Shown: positions 1 to 6,105 of the stretch, one piece after another
Numbering within the stretch: position 1 is the first letter of the stretch
Layout: every line of letters begins with the position of its first letter
Source of the DNA: an uncultured Gammaproteobacteria bacterium
GTDB lineage: Bacteria; Pseudomonadota; Gammaproteobacteria; Ga0077536
Direction: 5' to 3'
Length of the DNA stretch: 8,034 nt
Assembly (NCBI GenBank): GCA_903866355.1
Contig: CAIPNE010000866.1
Span: 1-8,034, forward strand
The notes under the pieces: model-generated
The model's database searches: none
What the model was told of the DNA's origin: nothing
What the model saw: only the letters and a program-made list of their open reading frames with translations
Position numbers and translations under genes: made by a program

Positions 1-8
1 CAGCGGCA

Positions 9-2450
9 GTGTTAGCGCTGATCGTTGCGGCCCTTGGACTGTACCTGGTCGTGCATTACCCGCTAGCGCCTTGGGTCGCGAGTCTGATTTTTGTCGCTTG
101 CTGCGCGAGCTTTTTTGTCTGGCCCGATAGCTGGTTGGTGACCATCCCGCTGTTGCTGCCGCTGACGGGCTTTGCGCCGTGGACCGGTTGGATCACCTTC
201 GAAGAATTAGACCTGCTGGTGCTCGCAGCAGCAGCAGGGGGCTATGCCCGACTGGCCTGGCCCACGCGCGGTACCCAATCGGCGTCACGCCAGCCCCGCC
301 GCTCGTTGTTGGTAAGTTTCCTTCTGCTGCTGTTCGCAGTCTCTCTGCTGATCTCTATGCTGCGCGGCTTCACCCATGCTGGCGGGTTCAGCTTTGGCTG
401 GTATCAGGGCTATCACGAGCCGATGAACAGCGTGCGCGTGGCTAAAAGTTTTTTTTTAGCGCTATTGATGCTGCCGTTGTGGCGAGCCGCCGAGGCACGC
501 CGAGGCTCACAGGCTGCGACCCGGTTGACGTTGGGCCTGATGTTGGGGCTGCTGGGGGCGTCTTTGGCGACCATTTGGGAGCGCGTGGCTTTTGTGGACC
601 TCTTGAATTTTTCTACCGATTACCGCACCACCGGGCTATTTTGGGAAATGCATGTGGGTGGTGCAGCACTAGATGGTTTCTTGACCTTGCTGATGCCCTT
701 CGCGCTACGCGACCTATTTGCACCCCATACCACACGACGCTGGGCTTGCGGGGTGGCCTGTTTGGCACTGGGCGTCTATGCCTGTTTGACCACGTTTTCA
801 CGCGGGGTGTATCTGGCGGTGCCCGGCGGCTTAGCGGTCACGGTCGCGTTGGGCGCGCTCCACACTTCACGTCGATGGCCGCGGGGCGGGGTGGCGCCCG
901 ACGCAGCGACGCTGCCCCAGTCCAATCTGGGGATGAGGGCGGTGCTGTGGGTGTTGTTTGGCATGGCCGTACTGCAAACTTTCCCCTCTAGCGGCTACCG
1001 GGGTCTGTTGTCCATATTGGGTGTGGCGGCGGTGGCAATGCCGCTCGCCGGCGTGCTGCGCCGCTTCAAACTAGTGGACTGGATCGTGGGGGTGGCCGCT
1101 GGGGCGGTGCTCAGCTTGGCGCTGTGGGCGGGGTCGATGCTCGGCTCGAAGGGCCCGTATATAGGCTATGCAGCCTGTCTGCTGTTGACCTTGGGAGCGC
1201 TATTCGTCGAGCGCAATGTCGCGCCGGCACCGGGCAATCGAGTCCTCGTGAGTCTCGCCGCACATCTGACTTTGGGCGGATATCTCGCCGTGCTGACGGG
1301 CGCCGCCCTCGTCGCCAAGCACTGGGGTTACGCTGCCGGTGGGGCCGCGATGCAGCCGGTCGCCGCCGGTTTCCTGCTGCTGTCGCTGGCTTGTGTTGCA
1401 TCGCCCAAAGCACTGTGGCCCGCTGATTTCCGCTGGCAGGTGAACACCTGGGCGGGTCTGGCCGTCGTCGCAGGCATCGTGAGTGTGGTTGGCGGAGGCG
1501 CGTACCTGAGCGAACGCTTCTCCACGGTCAGCAGTGATATGGATACCCGCATCGCCCATTGGCGGGAGGGTTGGAATGTGCTGTCGGGCCCGCTGGACGC
1601 GCAGCTGGGTAAAGGTTTAGGGCGCTACCCGGCCAGCTATTACCTAACCAGCGGTGCGGTGGAGCACCCGGGTGACTACCGGCTAAAGAACCAAGACGAC
1701 GACAACTATCTCGTGCTGGTGGGCGGCCGACAGCGATATCTGCGCCCAAGTGACCTCTTTCGAGTATCCCAGCGCATCCGCACCCCCAAAGGACCGCTGA
1801 CGGTGAGCTTGCGGGTGCGGACGGCCCGTCAGACTGGCGTGCACCTCGAGGTGTGCGAAAAACATTTGCTCTATAACGGTGCGTGTGTCGTCGGACACGT
1901 CAATGTCAAAGGTCTGGCGAACGTGTGGCAGACCTTGCGCGTGCCGCTAGTTGGTCACGCGTTGGGGAACAGTGACTGGTACGCACCTCGGCTGGTGGCT
2001 TTTTCGATTGCCACGGATACCGCTCTGGGACTCGTGGATGTCGATAACATCGAACTGCTTGGGCCAGACGGTCGTGAACTGCTGGACAACGGCGATTTTT
2101 CGGACAATCTGAGGCGCTGGTTTTTTTCCAGCGACCACAACCACTTGCCTTGGCACATCAAGAATCTTTTCATGAACGTGCTGTTTGATCAGGGTTGGCT
2201 GGGCGTGCTGCTATTTGTCTCGATGCTGCTGGCCGCCCTGTGGCGGGTTATTTTCGGCACGGCCAAATACCATCCTCTGGCACCGGCGATTGGTGGTGGT
2301 CTGGTGGGCTTTGTGCTGGTGGGACTGTTTGACAGTTTGGTCGATGTGCCGCGCCTTGCCTTCGTATTTTATCTGGTGCTTCTCCTAGGCCTGACAATGG
2401 GCCGAACCGCCGCTCGCGGTCCTCTACCCGAGCGCGCCGCGCCGCCGTGA
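9..2450 (+). CDS. O-antigen ligase/polymerase-type (Wzy_C) membrane protein with inserted beta-rich domain, probably 5'-partial
   Basis: This is an inner-membrane protein with about a dozen hydrophobic helices, likely acting on undecaprenyl-linked glycans at the periplasmic face, as a polymerase, a ligase or a protein O-glycosylating ligase. Family marks are the TFSRG motif (S264-R265-G266) typical of Wzy_C (PF04932), a following R.xxW segment near residue 514, and GLGRYP (536-541) opening the large periplasmic loop. The loop closes with D-H-N-H-L-P-W-H-I-K-N (H710, H712, H716, N719), which resembles the conserved H.HN segment before the last helices of WaaL-like ligases. Between these marks, residues about 557-703 form a soluble, strand-rich segment resembling a carbohydrate-binding or jelly-roll domain; such an insert is unusual. 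At 813 aa it is about twice the usual ligase length. The GTG at base 9 has no visible ribosome site and the frame is open to base 3, so the true start is probably upstream. Ligase versus polymerase cannot be decided here. Confidence 0.85.
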   Translation: MLALIVAALGLYLVVHYPLAPWVASLIFVACCASFFVWPDSWLVTIPLLLPLTGFAPWTGWITFEELDLLVLAAAAGGYARLAWPTRGTQSASRQPRRSLLVSFLLLLFAVSLLISMLRGFTHAGGFSFGWYQGYHEPMNSVRVAKSFFLALLMLPLWRAAEARRGSQAATRLTLGLMLGLLGASLATIWERVAFVDLLNFSTDYRTTGLFWEMHVGGAALDGFLTLLMPFALRDLFAPHTTRRWACGVACLALGVYACLTTFSRGVYLAVPGGLAVTVALGALHTSRRWPRGGVAPDAATLPQSNLGMRAVLWVLFGMAVLQTFPSSGYRGLLSILGVAAVAMPLAGVLRRFKLVDWIVGVAAGAVLSLALWAGSMLGSKGPYIGYAACLLLTLGALFVERNVAPAPGNRVLVSLAAHLTLGGYLAVLTGAALVAKHWGYAAGGAAMQPVAAGFLLLSLACVASPKALWPADFRWQVNTWAGLAVVAGIVSVVGGGAYLSERFSTVSSDMDTRIAHWREGWNVLSGPLDAQLGKGLGRYPASYYLTSGAVEHPGDYRLKNQDDDNYLVLVGGRQRYLRPSDLFRVSQRIRTPKGPLTVSLRVRTARQTGVHLEVCEKHLLYNGACVVGHVNVKGLANVWQTLRVPLVGHALGNSDWYAPRLVAFSIATDTALGLVDVDNIELLGPDGRELLDNGDFSDNLRRWFFSSDHNHLPWHIKNLFMNVLFDQGWLGVLLFVSMLLAALWRVIFGTAKYHPLAPAIGGGLVGFVLVGLFDSLVDVPRLAFVFYLVLLLGLTMGRTAARGPLPERAAPP

Positions 2451-2556
2451 ACCGCCGGTGCCTTCTGAACCCAACCAATCGCTGTCGCCCACGGATCGCT
2501 TTCCCTCGGCTATTCCTCACCGCAGGAATCCGCACTCCCGGTGGCCGGCCGTGCCA

Positions 2557-3006
2557 CTAGGCTGGCATGGCGAGAAGGCCCGTGAGATGTGCGGGCAGGT
2601 CGTGCTCGCGAATGTCCTGCAAATCCTTGGGGAGGGTGCCCATGACCAAGGCTGCCGTGGCTGGATCCAGTGCTTCGCGCAGCCGGCCGAGTAGCTTGGG
2701 GCCAGCTACCAGCACCAACTGTTGGAACTCCTGCGCGTGCCGCGCTTTACGCAGATAGTCAGCTAACTCGCGGACAAAACCTTCCGTTACGTGATCTACC
2801 GCCGACTTCTCGCGCGCCACACTGTGACGCTGATCACCCATGCGATCGTGCACCCGTCCGGGCCGGTCAGCGTGGATTTCTCCTTCTTTTAGACGTCCTT
2901 CGGGATGTTCAAAGGTTGTTTGCAAAACGAGCGGCGCGCGCTGATGAGCCTGCTCGAACAAGCGTGCACCGCTGCGATCGGCGATTAGAATCCAGATGCG
3001 TGACAT
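2557..3006 (-). CDS. Host attachment family protein (Host_attach, PF10116-type)
   Basis: This is a small cytosolic protein of 149 aa, the usual length for the family named 'protein required for attachment to host cells', whose biochemical role is poorly known. The family has been linked to the bacterial eRF1-like (baeRF) fold, so a link to ribosome or translation stress is possible. Visible marks are the opening strand WILIADRSGARLFE (residues 5-18), HPEGR (34-38) followed by DRPGR (47-51), a middle helix around residues 75-88, the strand LVLVAGPKLLGRLR (97-110), and the ending LPKDLxDIREHDLP. The ATG at 3006 is preceded by AGGA six bases upstream, which supports this start. It is convergent with the polysaccharide gene (106 bp between the stops) and transcribed alone. 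An ANR/FNR-type box upstream suggests induction under low oxygen. The family call is confident; the cellular role is not. Confidence 0.88.
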   Translation of the reverse strand: MSRIWILIADRSGARLFEQAHQRAPLVLQTTFEHPEGRLKEGEIHADRPGRVHDRMGDQRHSVAREKSAVDHVTEGFVRELADYLRKARHAQEFQQLVLVAGPKLLGRLREALDPATAALVMGTLPKDLQDIREHDLPAHLTGLLAMPA

Positions 3007-3065
3007 GGCGATTCCTAGACGTTGTTGAAGGTGTCCTAGCCTGCTGGTTTCTGTGCCGTCATCCT

Positions 3066-3079
3066 TTGACCCGGATCAA
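3066..3079 (-). promoter_or_regulatory. FNR/ANR-type binding site upstream of the host attachment gene
   Basis: In gene orientation the 14 bases read TTGATCCGGGTCAA. This is TTGAT-N4-GTCAA, an exact match to the Pseudomonas-type ANR/DNR half-sites and one mismatch from the E. coli FNR consensus TTGAT-N4-ATCAA. The site ends 59 bp before the ATG at 3006, a normal place for a Crp/Fnr-family activator. A start about 41.5 bp from its centre would fall near 3031, but the -10 there is poor (CAGGCT or TAGGAC), as is common for activator-dependent promoters. Oxygen- or nitric-oxide-responsive control is inferred. Confidence 0.72.
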
Positions 3080-3156
3080 GCACGGGCATCGCTGCGCCGA
3101 GTGTGTTGAGAAAAAATGCTGCACTTTTTCGCGCCATTTCACGGCCGTGTGCCGGT

Positions 3157-3245
3157 TAGCCCACCGCGGGTAGGCGGGCTATGGATGCGCTATCCAACTC
3201 GCGACAGCAGAACAAAAATCTGTTCTTACGGGCTGGGTCGCGACC
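3157..3245. repeat. Cluster of consecutive stem-loop sequences
   Basis: Three hairpins follow each other closely. Arms 3157-3165 and 3173-3181 (TAGCCCACC with GGCGGGCTA, one mismatch) enclose a 7-base loop. Arms TGGAT/ATCCA at 3182-3186 and 3192-3196 begin at the next base. Arms AGAACA/TGTTCT sit at 3209-3214 and 3221-3226, flanked by GCGAC (3201-3205) and GTCGC (3237-3241), which could form an outer stem. The palindrome GGTCGCGACC closes the cluster at 3236-3245. No T-tract follows on either strand, so these are not typical terminators. Confidence 0.45.
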
Positions 3246-3538
3246 ACCGTCAGCAACAAGTTGCGGGAACGTCGAGATTGGCCGGGTGCGAAAGTCCCAT
3301 CATTGCCGCTGATAGAACACTGCCTTGTCGTCGTCGTGAGTGGCGCTGGGTCTCAAGCTGAGGGCAGTTCCGGTGCGATGGCTAACCACTGTGCCTGCGC
3401 TGTCAGCCCGCACCACTCGCGCCAGGGCCTTATCACCACGCCAAATCAATTGGTAGGCCAGCGCGTGCTATTGCACAACAGGGGTTCCCCCAGTGTGCTG
3501 AAGTCAATGGCAGCCGCGGTTGACGTGACGGGCAGAAT

Positions 3539-3564
3539 CAGCCTCGGCCGGTGGGCGAGGCCTG
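3539..3564. repeat. Stem-loop in the non-coding region
   Basis: GCCTCG (3541-3546) pairs with CGAGGC (3556-3561) around a 9-base GC-rich loop. The stem can extend by CA/TG pairs at 3539-3540 and 3563-3564 with one bulged base. No poly-T follows on either strand. The role is unknown. Confidence 0.35.
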
Positions 3565-3744
3565 ACGAACTGCGGGGCGCAACTATCTGGGATTTGTTAT
3601 CAATCTGGCCAGCCCCCGCGCACAGCGAGCGGCGCGCTAGGGTTCAAAATTTTGCCGCAACGAGCGCGTGAAAACTTTTTTTGAATGCCATCAGTGCATG
3701 GCGACCGGCGCGCTGTTGGCTTTGTCTCGCGGAAAAACCAAGCT

Positions 3745-4764
3745 TCAGCCGCCGAGCAACGCCACCGCGATCTGGGCTTTGCGCACGATGACTTGCTGGT
3801 AACTGTCCAGATCGAAATCCTGCGTATTGCCCATCACACCGGCGCGGTAACGTTGGTAGACCCCTTGTCGAATCGCCGCTAAACGCCACTGCTGGAAGGC
3901 GCGGTAGTAGTCGATGTGTTGGAGGTCGAAACCGGTGAGTTCAGCATAGCGGGCCAGCAGTGCCTCGCGGGTACTGAATCCACCCGCGGTGGTGGGCAGG
4001 TTGTCCTCTGCATCACCGCGGCGTTCGGCGGGGGCCATCCAAGTAGTGAGTAAGTAGCCGAGGTCGGCGAGCGGATCGCCGAGCGTGCACAATTCCCAGT
4101 CCAGCACGGCCTGAATTTTGCCGCCGGCGACAATAAAATTGCCGAGTCGGTAATCGCCATGCACGATGCTCGCGCCGACTTGGGGCGGCAGGTGTTCGCC
4201 CAGCAGACGCAAGGCTATTTCCATCTCCGGCACCGGCTCGGTTCGGGTTTGTTCCCATTGACTCGCCCAGCGTTTTAACTGCCTGGCGATGTAGTTTTCT
4301 TTACGGCCGAGGTCGCCCAGACCCACGGCGTCGGGATCGATCTTGTGCAAGCGTGCCAGTACATCAATGACATCCGTGCTCAAGGCGATTCTTTCGGCGG
4401 GCGCAATTTGCGCGGCGACTTGGTCGTCGTGCGGCACCATCCCGGTGACAAAATCCATCACGAAAAATGGCGCCCCGTTAACGGCCACATCGCGGCACAG
4501 GCCATAGGTGGCGGCGACCGGCACGCCGCTCTCGCGCAGGGCATGCACCACGCGGTACTCACGTCCCATGTCGTGGGCACTTTCCAGCACGTGGCCTAGC
4601 GGTGGACGCCGAATCACATAGCAGTGACCCGCAGCATCGCGTGCGCTGTAAGTGAGATTGGAATGACCGCCGGCGATCAACGCATAGTCAATCGGTGGGG
4701 TGAGCGCGGGCACCCGCGCGGCCAGCCAAGCGCTGACATTGGCCGTGTCGATGCCTTCAAGCAT
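3745..4764 (-). CDS. ACAD10/11-type phosphotransferase (APH kinase fold)
   Basis: This is a cytosolic small-molecule kinase of the APH/choline kinase fold, 339 aa from this start. The N-lobe has GGHSNLTY (about residues 32-39) and the RRPPLGHVLESAHDMGREY region typical of the 'phosphotransferase family protein' group related to the kinase domain of ACAD10/ACAD11. The C-lobe has the catalytic loop H202-G-D204-Y-R-L-G-N209 and the metal-binding D222-W-E224 followed by LGDPLADLGYLL. Members studied include Pseudomonas LvaA and ACAD10/11, which phosphorylate 4-hydroxyacyl-CoA; the substrate here is inferred only at that level. An ATG at 4770 also fits the frame, but the site AAAGGGA abuts it with almost no spacing. 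It sits about 7 bases before the ATG at 4764, which I therefore prefer. It may share a pathway with the upstream VOC and CoA-transferase genes. An aminoglycoside-resistance role is unlikely. Confidence 0.87.
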   Translation of the reverse strand: MLEGIDTANVSAWLAARVPALTPPIDYALIAGGHSNLTYSARDAAGHCYVIRRPPLGHVLESAHDMGREYRVVHALRESGVPVAATYGLCRDVAVNGAPFFVMDFVTGMVPHDDQVAAQIAPAERIALSTDVIDVLARLHKIDPDAVGLGDLGRKENYIARQLKRWASQWEQTRTEPVPEMEIALRLLGEHLPPQVGASIVHGDYRLGNFIVAGGKIQAVLDWELCTLGDPLADLGYLLTTWMAPAERRGDAEDNLPTTAGGFSTREALLARYAELTGFDLQHIDYYRAFQQWRLAAIRQGVYQRYRAGVMGNTQDFDLDSYQQVIVRKAQIAVALLGG

Positions 4765-4792
4765 GTTCATTCCCTTTGGTTAACGAGTCGAC

Positions 4793-4823
4793 ATGATAGC
4801 GCCGACACCTGCGGCGTTGGCAG
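4793..4823 (-). promoter_or_regulatory. Candidate sigma70 promoter for the phosphotransferase gene
   Basis: In gene orientation TATCAT (4798 to 4793) matches five of six bases of the -10 consensus. It would place the transcript start near 4786, giving a leader of about 20 bases that carries the ribosome site. The best -35 is CTGCCA (4823 to 4818), four of six matches, but the 19-bp spacer is long, so the assignment is weak. Confidence 0.3.
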
Positions 4824-4855
4824 CACCCCCCAGCCGTCTGGCGCGCGAATCAAGC

Positions 4856-4878
4856 CCCCGTGGTGGATACCTACGGGG
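4856..4878. repeat. Stem-loop between the glyoxalase-like and phosphotransferase genes
   Basis: CCCCGT-GGT (4856-4864) pairs with ACC-T-ACGGGG (4869-4878), with a GGAT loop and one bulged T: nine base pairs, GC-rich. It lies about 100 bp past the stop of the glyoxalase-like gene on the minus strand. No T-tract follows, so a factor-independent terminator is not shown. A second stem, TGAAGC/GCTTCA, lies at 4915-4938. Confidence 0.4.
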
Positions 4879-4979
4879 CGCTAGATGGCGGGACGTACGC
4901 CGAGGGCGAGGGCGTGAAGCCCAACACGGCGTGCTTCAGTACTTGGCCACCAGTAAAGCCCCGCCGCTGGCCGCAAAGG

Positions 4980-5693
4980 TTAAAAGCCCTCGCTGTGCAA
5001 CGTGATCAGACCCTTGGGGGTTTGCAGGGTGGCGGTGAGGTTAGCGGGGCCTGTTTCCACCGCGATGCCCGCGAGGCCGATGGCAGCGTAGGCGGCTTGC
5101 AGCTTATCGGCGTTGGGATAGGTCACGGCAATGCTTCGCAGCGTCACGCGGGAGCGCGGCAAGCTGTTTCTGGGGTGCAGGCGCAAGGGCTCGGCGGCGG
5201 TGGGCTTGCCCCACTGAATTAGGCTGGGCAGGGCGCCGTTAAACAATCGTTGGCCATCTTCGCGCACCGTAATCTGCCAGTGCAGCAATCCTTTGCGCGA
5301 GTGGCGTTCCGTCAGTACGGCCGCGCCGGGGTCGATGTCGAGTGGCTTGAGGGCTGATCGGGTTTTATGAATGTCGCTGGTGCTCACCACAAAATTAACC
5401 AAGCGGGGCATCAGGTCCACGGCGGCGCGCAGCGCCTCGTCATCCATGCCGAACCAGCGATTGATCGGCGGATTAGACGGCCAAGCCACGCTGGCATCGA
5501 TGGCGATGATTTCAAAATAAGCCAACGGGTGCGTGGGCGAGGCAATTTTAAAAAGGCGGTTGTGGGTGCCAAATTGTGCATGGTCACCGCCAAGGCCCGG
5601 GGTAACGCCCAACGTGGCTTCGCACCACTGCAGCCCAATTTCCAGTGTTTTTGCCACGATCACGAGGTGATCAATTTGTGTTTTTAGGGTCAT
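4980..5693 (-). CDS. Glyoxalase-like VOC superfamily protein (PF13468-type)
   Basis: This is a 237-aa cytosolic protein of the vicinal oxygen chelate fold with two related halves. It begins with IDHLVIVAKTLE (H9 at the usual metal-ligand place), then GGDHAQFGTHN (H38, residues 36-45), then AYFEIIAID (E61), the pattern of the 'glyoxalase-like domain' family. The middle has LLHWQITV and LPSLIQWG, also typical. The reaction is unknown for most of this family. The ATG at 5693 puts H9 at the expected distance from the N-terminus. A GTG at 5747 would add 18 residues of non-family sequence and has only a poor ribosome site; neither start has a strong one. The gene lies about 410 bp after the CoA-transferase and 215 bp before the phosphotransferase, all on the same strand, so a shared pathway is plausible but a single operon is not shown. 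Confidence 0.8.
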   Translation of the reverse strand: MTLKTQIDHLVIVAKTLEIGLQWCEATLGVTPGLGGDHAQFGTHNRLFKIASPTHPLAYFEIIAIDASVAWPSNPPINRWFGMDDEALRAAVDLMPRLVNFVVSTSDIHKTRSALKPLDIDPGAAVLTERHSRKGLLHWQITVREDGQRLFNGALPSLIQWGKPTAAEPLRLHPRNSLPRSRVTLRSIAVTYPNADKLQAAYAAIGLAGIAVETGPANLTATLQTPKGLITLHSEGF

Positions 5694-5764
5694 AGCATCT
5701 ATATCAGCGCGTCGAGGCAAATTGCCGAGGGGGGATGAATTGTCCACTATCCGGGCCTAATTCA

Positions 5765-5788
5765 CGCAGATCCATGGCCTAATCTGCG
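5765..5788. promoter_or_regulatory. Candidate operator dyad upstream of the glyoxalase-like gene
   Basis: Perfect 7-bp arms CGCAGAT (5765-5771) and ATCTGCG (5782-5788) are separated by 10 bp that contain the palindrome CCATGG. An 8-bp direct repeat GGCCTAAT (5754-5761 and 5776-5783) overlaps the dyad. It lies 72-95 bp upstream of the preferred start at 5693, a normal place for a dimeric regulator site. The regulator is unknown. Confidence 0.35.
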
Positions 5789-5987
5789 CAGGGATTTGGG
5801 TGAGGCGGAGTCGTGTGGTGAACCTCATTATGGAACACCTTGCGCGCAATGGCACCGACTGCCGTGGCTGTGCGGCGCTAAGCGCGCACTCGGCAACGAG
5901 CACCCTCAGACTGATAGGGCGCTAGGGCTGCGTTGCGGTCTCACGTTGCGGGCGGTGGTTCATCGCGCACCAGCCAGGCGGGTAGAC

Positions 5988-6005
5988 CTTGGCCGCCGGG
6001 CCAAG
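5988..6005. terminator. Perfect GC-rich hairpin, possible transcript end of the CoA-transferase operon
   Basis: CTTGGCC (5988-5994) and GGCCAAG (5999-6005) form a perfect 7-bp stem with a GCCG tetraloop. It lies about 100 bp downstream of the CoA-transferase stop on the minus strand. There is no T-tract after it in either direction, so it could be a Rho-dependent end, an RNA-stabilising hairpin or chance. Confidence that it is a terminator is low. Confidence 0.25.
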
Positions 6006-6105
6006 CTGGGGCGCATCTACATCAGCCCCTCCCACTGCGCTGCGGTCTGGCGGTTTTTTTCGCGGGTAGACCGGCGGCGCACGCCTGCTCGTGGTGCCTC
6101 AGGGC

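Larger units (their letters stand above)
3080..3744. other. Long non-coding region rich in inverted repeats
   Basis: About 660 bp lies between the host attachment gene and the phosphotransferase stop with no credible protein. The longest open stretch (3261-3671, plus strand, TTG start) has no ribosome site and no recognisable motif. Inverted repeats are frequent: 3110-3130 (GAAAAA/TTTTTC arms), 3157-3181, 3182-3196, 3209-3226, the perfect 10-bp palindrome GGTCGCGACC at 3236-3245, 3465-3476, GGGGTTCCCC at 3481-3490, 3539-3564, TTCAAAA/TTTTGAA arms at 3643-3685, and GCCAT/ATGGC arms at 3687-3702. No tRNA, rRNA or known riboswitch was recognised. A structured RNA or the remains of a lost element are both possible. 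Confidence 0.5.
5694..6105. other. Non-coding gap between CoA-transferase and glyoxalase-like genes
   Basis: About 400 bp without a credible gene; the one plus-strand open frame (5796-6221) has no coding marks and runs antisense into the CoA-transferase. Structures present are a dyad at 5765-5788, GCGCTAAGCGC-type symmetry near 5875-5885, a perfect hairpin at 5988-6005, GGGGC/GCCCC arms at 6008-6012 and 6025-6029, and an 11-bp direct repeat GCGGGTAGACC at 5978-5988 and 6062-6072. It probably holds the end of one transcript and the promoter of the next, though no clear -35/-10 pair stands out. Confidence 0.5.

Noticed and set aside
2540..2557. GTGGC/GCCAC hairpin between the two convergent genes as a terminator
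   Set aside because: The stem is only 5 bp, there is no T-tract on either strand, and it overlaps the host attachment stop codon.
2670..3173. 167-aa plus-strand open frame
   Set aside because: It lies mostly antisense to the well-supported host attachment gene, is Arg/Cys-rich as expected of a shadow frame, and shows no family motif or ribosome site.
3281..3300. GTGCGAAAGTCCC string recalling group II intron RNA
   Set aside because: No reverse transcriptase frame, no domain V or intron ends were found; the match is too short to support an intron.
3261..3671. 136-aa plus-strand open frame in the gene-free region
   Set aside because: It uses a TTG start with no ribosome site; the composition is patternless and no motif is recognisable.
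4876..5924. GGGCGCTAG string recurring in the spacers (4876-4884, 5917-5924)
   Set aside because: Only a few short matches without shared flanks; compatible with chance in GC-rich DNA.
6054..6060. T7 run as a plus-strand intrinsic terminator
   Set aside because: No stem precedes it and no plus-strand gene ends nearby.
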